Shown piece by piece: positions 17,647 through 26,361 of a DNA stretch of 64,000 nucleotides. The notes beneath the pieces were generated by a model. The model ran no database searches and was not told the DNA's origin. It worked only from the letters and a program-made list of their open reading frames with translations. The stretch lies in NCBI RefSeq assembly GCF_041022165.1, contig NZ_CP163302.1, positions 3,782,001 to 3,846,000 of the forward strand, given 5' to 3'. The number at the start of each line of letters is the position of its first letter. Positions within the stretch are counted from its first letter, which is position 1. The DNA is from Sinomonas sp. P10A9. Its GTDB lineage: Bacteria; Actinomycetota; Actinomycetes; Actinomycetales; Micrococcaceae. The position numbers and the translations under genes were made by a program.

Positions 17647-18212
17647 TGGCCACGATGGTCGCAGGCAGCAACGCGCCGCTCACCGCGGAGAACCCAGGGC
17701 TCACAGGGGTCATGGTGGCCATGGGCTGGCAGCTCGTGCCGAGCAACGGCCCCCAGTCGGAGCTGACCTCCATGGCGATCCTCTGCGGGGACGACGGCCG
17801 GGCCATCTCCCCCGAACACCTCGTCTTCTTCAATCAGCTCACGACGGCGGGCGGCGGCGTCCGCTTCGAGGCCGGCTCAGCCGCTGGCCAGCACGACACC
17901 GAACAGGTCGACGTCGAGTTCGGACTCATCCCGGCCGAGGTCTCCAAGATCGCGTTCCTCGCCTATGTGGACCCCGAGGTCCGGGGCCCGGGAACGTTCG
18001 GCGCCGTGCGCGGCTCGTACATCCGACTCGCCCGCCCCGACGGCTTCGAGCTCCTGCGCTTCGATGTCCCCGCCGTCAACGGCGAGCGCATCAAGGCGAT
18101 GATGTTCGGCGAGCTGTACCGGCACCGGGACGACTGGAAGTTCCGTGCCCTCGGGCAGGGGTACGAGAACGGACTCGCCGGCGTGGCCCGTGACTTCGGG
18201 CTCGACCTCTGA
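17646..18212 (+). CDS. Divergent TerD-domain protein with degenerate calcium site
   Basis: A 188-aa protein matching the TerD fold along its length: MVAMGWQLVP at the start, EHLVFFNQLTT in the middle, and ELYRHRDDWKFRALGQGYENGLAGVARDFG at the end in two stretches. The acidic ligands are missing. Where typical TerD has DLDASALL it has LTSMAILC, and where typical TerD has DNRTGEGEGDDE it has GSAAGQHDTEQ. It probably does not bind calcium normally and may act as a structural or regulatory partner. It overlaps its neighbours by one base on both sides. Confidence 0.85.
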   Translation: MATMVAGSNAPLTAENPGLTGVMVAMGWQLVPSNGPQSELTSMAILCGDDGRAISPEHLVFFNQLTTAGGGVRFEAGSAAGQHDTEQVDVEFGLIPAEVSKIAFLAYVDPEVRGPGTFGAVRGSYIRLARPDGFELLRFDVPAVNGERIKAMMFGELYRHRDDWKFRALGQGYENGLAGVARDFGLDL

Positions 18213-18988
18213 TGAAGGGCCTGCGGGGCGCTGACGTTCCCTTCATGACGCGGCGCGTGAAGGAACCGGTGGCTGAGGTCGAGCGCACACGGAACCCCGA
18301 ATCGGTGGTCGAGCGGAGTCGGAGCCCCCTCGATCTCTCGTCCCCCCAGACTCCGGCTCGGCAGGACTCCGGGCCGCAACGCTCCGGGCCGCAGCCCGTG
18401 CTCCGAGACCCGCTCGACCTGTCGCCTCGGCCCGCCCCGGCGCCATCGGCGCCACGGGGCTTGGCCCGGACTGTCGAGTCGCGCCTCTACCCGGCCCCCG
18501 CCTTCGGCGGGCTCCACCAGCTCACGGCGAGTCACGCCGTCGTGCGTCTGAACCCGAGGCAGGCGGCAATCGGATCGCTCTTCGTCACGGGGACGCGCGG
18601 GACCGCGTGGGAGGGCGAGGACCGCACGACGGGCGCGCAGAGCGTCCACCGCGAGCAGATCGGCACGGCCATTCCGACGCCGGGGAACCGGCCCCTCGTG
18701 AGCTTCGTTAATCGTGACGCCGTTGTGGTGCTGCGCCACGTGCGCAGTCTCCGGCGTGCCCTCTTCATCGGGGCCGGCGGCACCATGACGGTCCAGACGT
18801 TCGACGGCTCAGCCATCGCAGTCCAGGGTGCTCTCGGCCCGGGGCAGCGGACAGTCCTGACCGCGACCCGGATCGGCGCGCTCCTGGAGCTGCGCGCCGA
18901 GTCGGTGCCCGAACAATGGGACGACGGGGAGATCTGGCGCGAGTTCGCGTTCACGATGACCGTGGGGCTGGGAACCCTGCGGCGCTAG
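18212..18988 (+). CDS. Unrecognised Ter-operon protein with beta-rich C terminus
   Basis: A 258-aa protein. The first 85 residues are proline-, serine- and arginine-rich and probably disordered. Residues about 90-258 are strand-rich (HAVVRLNPRQAAIGSLFVTG, ALFIGAGGTMTVQTFDGSAI, EFAFTMTVGLGTL). The ATG overlaps the upstream TGA by one base; a second ATG at 18245 would drop 11 residues. Its place between a TerD-like gene and the CitE-like gene, and the tight coupling, make it a component of the second ter operon. It could be a TerA-like or adaptor protein, but no motif confirms this. Confidence 0.75.
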   Translation: MKGLRGADVPFMTRRVKEPVAEVERTRNPESVVERSRSPLDLSSPQTPARQDSGPQRSGPQPVLRDPLDLSPRPAPAPSAPRGLARTVESRLYPAPAFGGLHQLTASHAVVRLNPRQAAIGSLFVTGTRGTAWEGEDRTTGAQSVHREQIGTAIPTPGNRPLVSFVNRDAVVVLRHVRSLRRALFIGAGGTMTVQTFDGSAIAVQGALGPGQRTVLTATRIGALLELRAESVPEQWDDGEIWREFAFTMTVGLGTLRR

Positions 18989-19093
18989 ACCCGGTGCTCT
19001 CAGGCCGACGGCGACGCCGCCGGCCGCGACGCCACACCGACACCGACCGCACCCGTCGGTGGCCGGACCGCACGCACACACTTTGGGGGACAC

Positions 19094-20287
19094 GTGCTGC
19101 ACTACTCGTTTCTCACTGAGAGCAGCCGGACGCGGCTGTTCCATCGAGCGCCGCAGGAGATCGGGCCAGCCTCGGACCGCGAGACCCTCGCGACCGGACT
19201 CGGGGCGACCCTGTACACGCCGGGATCGCGCCCGGAGCTGACCCAGACCATCCTCAAGCGCGCCAGGGCGGGCTGCACGAGCAACGTCCTGTGCCTCGAG
19301 GACTCCGTGGCCGACGCGGACGTGGAACGTGCCGAGGCCAGCGTGATCGCGACGCTGATGGAGCTTGAGCAGGCGCGGGCCCTCGCGCAGGCGTCCGGCG
19401 CGGTGCCGGACCGGCTGCCTCTGCTGTTCGTGCGGCCGAGGTCCCCGGAGCAGCTGCTCGACGTGGGCCGCAGGCTCGGTCGCGCCGCGGGCCTGTTGAC
19501 GGGCTTCGTCCTGCCGAAGTTCGAGAACGCGTCGGGGCGGGGCGAGCAGTTCCTGGCCGCACTCGAGCGCCTCAACACCGAACTGGCCCCGCAGACTCCG
19601 CTGCTGGCGATGCCCATCATCGAGCACGCCGTGACCACGCACCGCGAGACGCGGGCCGAGGCGCTGCTCGGCGTCCGCGACCTCCTGCGTGCCCACCGGG
19701 GGCTCGTGCTCTCGGTCCGGCTCGGCGCGACGGACATCGCCTCGGCCTACGGCCTGCGCCGCTCGCGTGACCTGACCATCTACGACGTCGCCGTCGTGGC
19801 GGAGGTGATTGCCGACGTCGTGAGCATTCTGGGCAGGACCGACGAGGGCTGGACCATCTCCGGCACCGTATGGGAGCACTACTCCAACACCGAACGGATC
19901 CTGCGCCCGCTCCTGCGCGCCACCCCGTTCGACGAGTCCAACTCGACCGTGCTGCGCGAGCAGCTGCTCGGGGCCAACCTCGACGGGCTCATCCGCGAGA
20001 TCGAACTGGACCTCGCCAACGGGCTGCTCGGCAAGACCGTGATCCACCCGGCCCACATTCCTGTGGTCCACGCGCTGCACGTTGTGAGCCACGAGGAGTA
20101 CCACGATGCCCTCGACATCATGGCCTCGGAGGGCGGGGGCGCCACGGCGTCGCGATCCGGGAACCGCATGAACGAGTCCAAGCCGCACCGGGCCTGGGCC
20201 CGGCGCACCCTGCGGCGGGCCGACGCCTACGGCGTGGCGCGTCCCGAGGTGACCTTCGTCGACCTGCTGGAAGCGAGCATGAAGTGA
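19094..20287 (+). CDS. HpcH/HpaI (CitE-like) aldolase/lyase of the Ter metabolite pathway
   Basis: A 397-aa member of the HpcH/HpaI aldolase / citrate lyase beta superfamily in a Ter context. The TIM-barrel motifs visible are NVLCLEDSVADADVERAE (acidic metal ligands, about 65-82), LLFVRPRSPEQL and LLTGFVLPKFENA (about 115-152), LLAMPIIEH, and LGATDIASAYGLRR. GTG start at 19094 preceded by GGGGG. The stop overlaps the next gene's GTG by four bases. In published genomic surveys of Ter systems (Anantharaman, Iyer and Aravind) this aldolase sits with PRTases, a HAD phosphatase and an ATP-grasp enzyme, in a proposed pathway for a nucleoside-like metabolite. The reaction is not established. Confidence 0.87.
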   Translation: MLHYSFLTESSRTRLFHRAPQEIGPASDRETLATGLGATLYTPGSRPELTQTILKRARAGCTSNVLCLEDSVADADVERAEASVIATLMELEQARALAQASGAVPDRLPLLFVRPRSPEQLLDVGRRLGRAAGLLTGFVLPKFENASGRGEQFLAALERLNTELAPQTPLLAMPIIEHAVTTHRETRAEALLGVRDLLRAHRGLVLSVRLGATDIASAYGLRRSRDLTIYDVAVVAEVIADVVSILGRTDEGWTISGTVWEHYSNTERILRPLLRATPFDESNSTVLREQLLGANLDGLIREIELDLANGLLGKTVIHPAHIPVVHALHVVSHEEYHDALDIMASEGGGATASRSGNRMNESKPHRAWARRTLRRADAYGVARPEVTFVDLLEASMK

Positions 20288-23200
20288 CAGACACCGCCGA
20301 GATCGGGGAGCGTGCGCTCGAGGTCACCCCCCGTGACGCCGAAGTCACCCCCCGTGCGCTCGAGGTCACCCCCCGTGACGCCGAGATCACCCCGCCTGGC
20401 GCCGAAGTCACCCCCCGCGGTGCCGAAATCGGGTCCGCAGCAGAGGCGCACGAATGGAGCGGCGCCGTCGTGCGGGACCGGCTCGGGATCCGGCTCACGA
20501 CGTCGCCCGGCAGCCTTCTGCCCGTCGACGCCCTTGCGGGTCTCGCCGTGCGACGCAATCCGAGGCGCGCGCAGTTGCTCGTCTCGCGTGTGCTCGCGAA
20601 GCACGTCCCCACCCCGCCGGGTCTGGCGATCGGCGCGGGCCGGCTCCTGGGCGCGACGGCCGCCCTACACCTGGGTCTGGACGGGACACCGGAGCCTTCG
20701 GACCTCGAGGAGGCGGCCCGCGCGATCACCGGCTGGCTCGCGGGCTCAGCTCCGCGCAGGCCCGAGGTGCTCCCGCTCCCCGCATCGCCGCCCGCACGGA
20801 CTGCTGGGTCCGGCGAGATCGTCACGCTCGGCTACGCGGAGACCGCGACGGGCCTCGGGCACCTCGTCGCGGAATTCCTCGGCTCGTACTACCTCCATTC
20901 GACGCGGATCGCGACGCGTGTGCGGCCCTTCGGTGCGTTCGAGGAGGAGCATTCGCATGCGACGAGCCACACCCTGGTGCCGAGTGACCCTGAGCGCCTC
21001 GCCCGCGCGGGCACGGTGGTCCTCGTCGACGACGAGCTCAGCACCGGTCAAACCGTTCTGAACACCGTGCGCGAGCTTCATGCTGCATGGCGACCGGGGG
21101 CTGGCTCGCCTGGTTCGGGCGGGTCGACGCGGGACGGCATTCCCGCGCACGACGACGCCGCGACCGGCGGCGGCCCGGCCCGCCGCCGGTATGTGGTCGC
21201 CTCCCTCCTGGACCTGCGTTCTGGGCAGGACCGGGCGCGCTTCGATGCGCTCGCGGCCGAGCTCGGCTGCGACCTGGGTGTGGTGGCGCTGGGGCAGGGA
21301 GCCGTCGAGCTCCCCGACGACGTCCTCGAACGGGCTACGGCATGGCTCGCAGGAAGCGCAGGGCACGACCTCGGTGCCACACGGGATGACCTCGGCACCA
21401 CGCGGGGTGACCTCGGCACCACGGGGGATGACCTCGGCGCCACACCAGGTGACCTCGGCACCACGGGAGGTGACCTCGGCGGAATGGGCGGGGTGGTGCA
21501 CGTCGATGTGCAGGCCGAACAGGTCCGCAGCGCCCGGTTCGGCGTCGACACCGCTGGGCCTCACGGGACCCGCCTCGCCGAAACGGCCCTCGCATCGGGC
21601 AGCGCAGCGGCAGCGGCCCTCACGCGGGCAGGCGTCCCCCGCCACGCGCGCGTCCTGGTGCTCGGATCCGAGGAGCACCTCGCGCTCCCGCTCGCGATCG
21701 CGGACAGGCTGGCGTCCGAGCCCGATGCGGACCACGCCCACGCACCGCGCGTCCTCGTCTCCTCGACGACCCGCTCCCCCGTCCACGCCCACGACGAAGC
21801 CGGCTACGCGATCCGTTCGGCCGTCACGTTCGCGTCCCACGACCATGCCGAGGACGGCGCCCCCGGCACGGCCCGGCGCTTCGCCTACAACCTCGCCGGC
21901 GCCGGCCCGGACCGGAGCGGCGGACCGTTCGACGCGATCGTCTACGTCCCCGAACCGGGCTCTGCACGCGCGCACCTCACGGCCCCGGGTCTCGCGGGCA
22001 CGCCTGCCGAGGGCGAGCCGAGCGTGACGGAAGCCCTCGCGCGTGAGGCGGGAACCGTCGTCGTGCTCCACCTCGACGCCGCGCCGCCCTATCAGGAGCC
22101 GATGCGCGGACCAGTCTTCGGCTCCTACCCTCCGGACGACGTCGCGTGGCTGCTCAAGGACCTCTCCGGGGCCAAGCTCGAGGCGCCGGCCCACGAGCGG
22201 GAGGCGGCGATCCAGTCCGGCCGAGCGAGCTACGCCGAGTCGCTGCCCCAAGAGTACGAGCCGAGCCCCGCGTATCAGGCCCTGTTCCACGAGGCGCTCG
22301 CGGAGTCCAAGCACCGCATCGCGCGGGCCGTCGCGGACGTGACCGAGCAGGTCCTCGCGCTGCGGGACCGCGAACCCGTGCTCGTCTCGCTCGCCCGCGC
22401 CGGGACGCCGATCGGAGTCCTCATGCGCCGCTGGGCCCGGCACGCTCACGGGCTCGACGTGCCGCACTACACGATGAGCATCGTGCGCGGGCTGGGCATC
22501 GACAGGAACGCGCTGCGGTACCTCCTCACCCGGCACCGGCCCGAGCAGATCATGTTCGTGGACGGCTGGACAGGCAAGGGTGCAATCGCGCGCGAGCTCG
22601 CCGCCGCCGTCGAGGCCTTCTCAGCCACAGACCCCGGGTCCGGCCGCGCGCGCCTCTCCGCCGAGCTCGCCGTCCTCGCCGACCCGGGGCACTGCGTGCG
22701 GGTGTTCGGCACGCGGGACGACTTCCTCATCCCGTCCGCGTGCCTCAACTCGACGGTCTCGGGACTGGTATCCCGCACGGTCTTCAATCAAGCGATCATC
22801 GGACCGCATGATCTGCACGGCGCCAAGTTCTATCGAGAGCTCGCCGACCGGGACGTCTCGAACGAGTTCGTCGATGCGGTCGCAGCATGCTTCCCGAACG
22901 TCATGGCGGAGCGCACGCGGACTCGAGGGGCAGAAGCGGAGCCGAAGCCGGGCGTCGAACCCACCTGGGCCGGCTGGGCCGCCGTCGAACGCATCGCGGC
23001 GGAGCACGGTCTCGGCCCCCTCCACAGCGCCGTCAACCTCGTCAAGCCGGGCGTCGGCGAGACGACCCGCGTGCTCCTGCGCCGCGTCCCATGGAAAGTC
23101 TTGGCCCGTCCGGAGCTGCTCGCGACGGACGACGCCGGGCGCCTCCTTCGCGGTGAACTCGCCCATGTGCTCCTGCTCGCCGCGCAACGAGGGGTCCCGG

Positions 23201-23304
23201 TCGAACCGGTCGCGGACCTGCCCTACAGCTGCGTAGGCCTCATCCATCCGCAGTTCACCCCCGGTGCGACCGGGGCCGATGGGAGGACGGTCCTCGATGT
23301 CTGA
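20284..23304 (+). CDS. PRTase-TRSP-StiP fusion of the Ter metabolite pathway
   Basis: A 1006-aa multidomain protein. An orotate-type phosphoribosyltransferase (about 55-350) has the PRPP loop VVLVDDELSTGQTVLN. A TRSP domain (about 415-600) contains its eponymous TRSP motif in VSSTTRSPVH. A StiP-like PRTase/cysteine-protease-type domain (about 620-1006) contains VSLARAGTPIGVLMRRW and MFVDGWTGKG. In many genomes PRTase-TRSP and StiP are separate genes. Two stretches of 21-bp-encoded heptapeptides occur, at residues about 11-50 and in the PRTase-TRSP linker (about 360-402). I chose the GTG at 20284 because it overlaps the aldolase stop (GTGA); the frame is open upstream to 19870 only as an aldolase shadow. 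Confidence 0.88.
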   Translation: MTDTAEIGERALEVTPRDAEVTPRALEVTPRDAEITPPGAEVTPRGAEIGSAAEAHEWSGAVVRDRLGIRLTTSPGSLLPVDALAGLAVRRNPRRAQLLVSRVLAKHVPTPPGLAIGAGRLLGATAALHLGLDGTPEPSDLEEAARAITGWLAGSAPRRPEVLPLPASPPARTAGSGEIVTLGYAETATGLGHLVAEFLGSYYLHSTRIATRVRPFGAFEEEHSHATSHTLVPSDPERLARAGTVVLVDDELSTGQTVLNTVRELHAAWRPGAGSPGSGGSTRDGIPAHDDAATGGGPARRRYVVASLLDLRSGQDRARFDALAAELGCDLGVVALGQGAVELPDDVLERATAWLAGSAGHDLGATRDDLGTTRGDLGTTGDDLGATPGDLGTTGGDLGGMGGVVHVDVQAEQVRSARFGVDTAGPHGTRLAETALASGSAAAAALTRAGVPRHARVLVLGSEEHLALPLAIADRLASEPDADHAHAPRVLVSSTTRSPVHAHDEAGYAIRSAVTFASHDHAEDGAPGTARRFAYNLAGAGPDRSGGPFDAIVYVPEPGSARAHLTAPGLAGTPAEGEPSVTEALAREAGTVVVLHLDAAPPYQEPMRGPVFGSYPPDDVAWLLKDLSGAKLEAPAHEREAAIQSGRASYAESLPQEYEPSPAYQALFHEALAESKHRIARAVADVTEQVLALRDREPVLVSLARAGTPIGVLMRRWARHAHGLDVPHYTMSIVRGLGIDRNALRYLLTRHRPEQIMFVDGWTGKGAIARELAAAVEAFSATDPGSGRARLSAELAVLADPGHCVRVFGTRDDFLIPSACLNSTVSGLVSRTVFNQAIIGPHDLHGAKFYRELADRDVSNEFVDAVAACFPNVMAERTRTRGAEAEPKPGVEPTWAGWAAVERIAAEHGLGPLHSAVNLVKPGVGETTRVLLRRVPWKVLARPELLATDDAGRLLRGELAHVLLLAAQRGVPVEPVADLPYSCVGLIHPQFTPGATGADGRTVLDV
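20314..20434 (+). repeat. 21-bp tandem repeat array near the PRTase start
   Basis: Five full 21-bp units and a partial one, core GAGGTCACCCCCCGTG, encoding EVTPRDA, EVTPRAL, EVTPRDA, EITPPGA, EVTPRGA. They match the jetB 5' array at DNA level and in reading frame. Confidence 0.9.
21361..21489 (+). repeat. 21-bp tandem repeat array in the PRTase-TRSP linker
   Basis: Six 21-bp units, core GGTGACCTCGGCACCACG, in inverted orientation relative to the array at 20314-20434. They encode HDLGATR, DDLGTTR, GDLGTTG, DDLGATP, GDLGTTG, GDLGGMG and match the jetB 3' array. Confidence 0.9.
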
Positions 23305-24229
23305 GACACTGCAGCCGACCACCGGGGAGCCCCCGGCCGCGGGCCCCGGCGCGTCCGCACCCCAGGACCAGCTCCCCGCGCACCTCTCCGGCCTGCCGGT
23401 CGTCGCGTGCGACCTCGACCGGACCCTCATCTACTCCGCCAAGGCTCTCTACCTCGACGGGCCGGACCACGCGGCGCCCCGGCTCGTGGTGAGCGAGATG
23501 CATGAGGGTCTCCCCCTGAGCTATATGACGCGCGCTGCCGAGGGCCTTCTCCGGGAGCTCCTCGACCACGCGTTCCTCGTGCCCGTCACGACCCGGACAC
23601 GCGCCCAGTTCCGCCGCGTCCTGCTTCCGCGCACGCGATATGCGATCACGACCAACGGCGGCGTCCTCCTGCACCGCGGTGAGCCCGACGGCGCGTGGGC
23701 CTCGCGCGTGCACGACGCCGTGCGGCGCGGGTCGGCACCCCTCGAGGAGGTCGTGGCACGCCTGTCGACCAAGCCGTCGCCCGGGGTCCAGCGGGTCCGC
23801 ACGGCGGAGGAGCTCTTCGCGTACGCGATCGTCGAGCGGGCCGAGCTGCCCGAAGGCTACGTCGCGGGGCTTACGGCCTGGTGTAGGGAGCGCGGGTGGG
23901 TCGTGTCGCTCCAGGGCCGCAAGCTGTACTGCGTCCCGGCGTCAGTGACGAAGGAGGCCGCGGTCGCCGAGGTCATGGAACGCGTCGGGGCCTCGTCCCT
24001 CGTCGCCGCCGGGGACTCGCTCCTGGACCAGGGGCTGCTCGAGATGGCCGACGTCGCGCTGCGGCCGTGCCACGGCGAACTCGAGGCCGCAGGCTACACC
24101 CGGTCGGGGCTACGGGTCACCGAGACGCCGGGGGTCCGAGCCGGCGAGGAGATCGTCCGCGCGGCCCTCGATGCGGCACGCGCCCACTCCCTCGCGCACC
24201 CCGGAAGAGTTGGCCTGAGCAGGGGGTGA
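23297..24229 (+). CDS. HAD-superfamily phosphatase of the Ter metabolite pathway
   Basis: A 310-aa HAD hydrolase. Motif I is ACDLDRTLIYS (about 36-46), motif II lies near VPVTTRTRAQF (about 95-105), and motif IV is AAGDSLLDQGLLEMAD (about 236-251). Its sequence style matches the Cof/sucrose-phosphate-phosphatase-like HADs found in Ter loci, expected to dephosphorylate the PRTase/aldolase product. The ATG at 23297 overlaps the fusion gene's stop by eight bases. An in-frame start at 23264 is less likely. It is the last gene of the operon and convergent with the LLM gene. No ATP-grasp partner follows. Confidence 0.87.
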   Translation: MSETLQPTTGEPPAAGPGASAPQDQLPAHLSGLPVVACDLDRTLIYSAKALYLDGPDHAAPRLVVSEMHEGLPLSYMTRAAEGLLRELLDHAFLVPVTTRTRAQFRRVLLPRTRYAITTNGGVLLHRGEPDGAWASRVHDAVRRGSAPLEEVVARLSTKPSPGVQRVRTAEELFAYAIVERAELPEGYVAGLTAWCRERGWVVSLQGRKLYCVPASVTKEAAVAEVMERVGASSLVAAGDSLLDQGLLEMADVALRPCHGELEAAGYTRSGLRVTETPGVRAGEEIVRAALDAARAHSLAHPGRVGLSRG

Positions 24230-24245
24230 GGCGCGGCGGCGCTGC

Positions 24246-25280
24246 TCAACTCAGCACGTGCGAGGGGCGGGACGCCCACTCCTGAGCCAAGAGGCGGAAG
24301 GAACGCTCCCGCAGGGCCGGGTCGTGGGCGTAGCCGGTGAGGATGACCTCGTCAATCCCGTAGGACGAGACGAAGCTGCGGAGGAACTCGGCGCCCTCCG
24401 CCGGCGTCCCGACCGCGGAGAACCGCAGCGCCGACGTGGCCATCTGCTCCTCGGCCGGCGACCAGTCCATCTCCTTGACCGGCGGGCGGAGCGGGCCTCG
24501 GGTGCCGCGCCGGATGCCGAGGAACATCTGCTGGTGCGTCGTGAAGAGGAATTCGGCCTCCTCGCGGCTGGGCGCGACCATGAGGTTCGCCCCCGCCATG
24601 ACATATGGCTCAGAAATCTGCGCCGTCGGGGCGGAGGGGTTGAACATCTGCCGATAGGTCCAGATCGCCTCGGAGAGCTGGAACGGGGCGAAGTGGCTTG
24701 CGGCAGCGAAGGGGAGGCCGAGCTGGCCCGCGATGGCGGCCCCCGCCGTCGAACTTCCGAGGACCCACAGCGGCACGTTCGTTCCGCGGGCAACGGAGGC
24801 GTGGACGCCATGCGAAAGTTCAACAGACTCGGCGTCGTCAACCTGCTCCCCGAAGAACCACGCGAGGAGGCGGATGTTCGAGGCGAAGGCGGCCTCGCCG
24901 TCGTCCCGCGCCCCACGGCGTAGCAGGGCCGCGGTGCGCGGGTCGGTGCCGGGTGCTCGGCCCAGACCCAGATCGATGCGGTCGCCGTAGAGGTTCGCGA
25001 GGGTGCCGAAGGCCTCCGCAACGGCGAGGGGCGCGTGGTTCGGGAGCATGATCCCCCCCGAGCCGACCCGCAGGGTGGACGTGTTCGCTGCGGCGTTGGC
25101 GATGAGCAGTGCCGTGGCGCTCGAGGCCAGGGCGTCGGAGTTGTGGTGCTCGGCGTACCAGAGGCGTCGGTACCCGGCCTCCTCGGCGACGCGCGCGAGA
25201 CGCGTGGCCGAGGCCAGCGCGTCCACGACTGTTGAGCCCTCCACAATGGGGGCGAGGTCCAGGATCGAGAGAGCAGTCAC
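24246..25280 (-). CDS. LLM-class flavin-dependent oxidoreductase
   Basis: A 344-aa luciferase-like monooxygenase (TIM barrel, FMN/F420 type). Family hallmarks: [14 protein letters not shown] at the N terminus, [19 protein letters not shown] (about 42-60), [20 protein letters not shown] (about 72-91) and [14 protein letters not shown]. These are close to the MsnO8-type group of uncharacterised bacterial LLM enzymes. The substrate is unknown; such proteins usually oxidise a small organic molecule with a reduced flavin supplied by a partner. GTG start at 25280. It is convergent with the HAD gene with a 16-nt gap and otherwise stands alone. Confidence 0.88.
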   Translation of the reverse strand: MTALSILDLAPIVEGSTVVDALASATRLARVAEEAGYRRLWYAEHHNSDALASSATALLIANAAANTSTLRVGSGGIMLPNHAPLAVAEAFGTLANLYGDRIDLGLGRAPGTDPRTAALLRRGARDDGEAAFASNIRLLAWFFGEQVDDAESVELSHGVHASVARGTNVPLWVLGSSTAGAAIAGQLGLPFAAASHFAPFQLSEAIWTYRQMFNPSAPTAQISEPYVMAGANLMVAPSREEAEFLFTTHQQMFLGIRRGTRGPLRPPVKEMDWSPAEEQMATSALRFSAVGTPAEGAEFLRSFVSSYGIDEVILTGYAHDPALRERSFRLLAQEWASRPSHVLS

Positions 25281-25487
25281 GTCAGCGGCAACCCGCGGGG
25301 CCAGCGAGATGTTCCCGAGACAAGTGTGAGCCGTCTGTCACGTTGGATAACAGGTCCGTTGCTTTTCGGCAACGTCGGCGGTTCTCGCTTGTCCCACAGG
25401 GGGGCTTTCTGTGAACAATGGACAGGTCGTGGCTGGAGCCGTTGGGCCCACCGACTTTTGGGGCTGGCCTTCTGGGGAGGAGTTGCT

Positions 25488-26015
25488 GTGGACGATGCGT
25501 TGATGGTGACCAATCTGGTGTACTTCGGAACGCTGATCGTCGGTGGCGCCCTCATCGTGTTCCTCGCAGCCGCCACCGTCATCACGCTGATCATCGCCGG
25601 CGCCGGCCAGGGTGTGGCCTCAATCGTCGCGACGATCCTGCGGTTGCTCCGCACCCGCCCCCACGAAGAGCCCGAGATGCTCGCCGAGGCCGCCCGCACC
25701 GAGTACACCCGCAAGGCGGTGGTCGCCAAGGCCGATGCCATCCTGGCTGCCCGGCGGGCGGACGCGGCCGCCGCGTCTGCCGCAACCGCCGCCTCGAAGG
25801 CCGCCGCCGCATCTCCGTCGCAGGCATCCGGGTCGGAGGACGCCGAACCCGACGACGAGGAGGTAGCGATACCCGCCGCCTTCGCCGCCACGAAGCCTGC
25901 GCCCGCACGCGCGATCGCCGTCGTCTCCCCGATGCGCACAGCGCGGCCGGCCCCGGCCCGCTCCGGACCGCACACGGGCACCCAGCCGGCGCTCGTCGTC
26001 GGCCGCGCGAGCTGA
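25488..26015 (+). CDS. Small membrane protein with Ala/Pro-rich tail, unrecognised
   Basis: A 175-aa protein. One or two hydrophobic segments occur at residues about 10-48 (LVYFGTLIVGGALIVFLAAA, then TVITLIIAGAGQGVASIV). A charged helical and then Ala/Pro-rich cytoplasmic or extracellular tail follows. I chose the GTG at 25488 because GGGAGGAG lies 7-10 nt upstream. The frame is open from 25326, but that part carries no such site and reads as non-coding. It is followed by a strong terminator, so it is monocistronic. No function is proposed. Confidence 0.65.
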   Translation: MDDALMVTNLVYFGTLIVGGALIVFLAAATVITLIIAGAGQGVASIVATILRLLRTRPHEEPEMLAEAARTEYTRKAVVAKADAILAARRADAAAASAATAASKAAAASPSQASGSEDAEPDDEEVAIPAAFAATKPAPARAIAVVSPMRTARPAPARSGPHTGTQPALVVGRAS

Positions 26016-26087
26016 ACCGGCAGCCCGGCACCTCCCCAGCGCACGACCCGGTGGCCCACCACGCGCCCGGCACACCCTGGACGCAAC

Positions 26088-26121
26088 GGGAGGCCCCTCG
26101 GCATGTGCCGAGGGGCCTCCC
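26088..26121 (+). terminator. Hairpin terminator
   Basis: A perfect 16-bp stem GGGAGGCCCCTCGGCA / TGCCGAGGGGCCTCCC with a 2-nt apex, about 70 nt after the membrane protein stop. Confidence 0.88.
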
Positions 26122-26361
26122 GCGTGCTGGCGCGACGCCAAATAAGCCAGATAACGCCAACCAAACCGTGCGGCCGGGCCGGTGGTGCCCTCCTCAGGTC
26201 CCGGGCGGTTGATGTTCCGAACGGGCCGTCGCCACGCCCTCCCGGCCGATGGACCGTTGGGGCTGTCTGCCACTATGAGAGCAAGCCACCAGCACCACTG
26301 ACAACAGGCTCGGCGTAGAGTGGTCAATCTGATCAACCGTTCACCGAATTCTAGGCGAGGA
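26122..26361 (+). promoter_or_regulatory. Lrp upstream region with imperfect palindrome
   Basis: No gene is seen between the terminator and the Lrp gene. An imperfect palindrome GGTCAATCTGATCAACC at 26322-26338 (half-site GGTYRATC) lies 24 bp before the preferred GTG. It is a plausible autoregulatory site for the Lrp protein. Confidence 0.45.

Noticed and set aside
19870..20283. Upstream extension of the PRTase frame
   Set aside because: It overlaps the aldolase gene in another frame with biased Arg/Pro composition; the GTG at 20284 overlaps the aldolase stop as expected for a coupled operon.
25281..25487. Riboswitch in the leader of the small membrane protein
   Set aside because: A small CGTTGC/GCAACG hairpin is present but no known riboswitch core could be matched.
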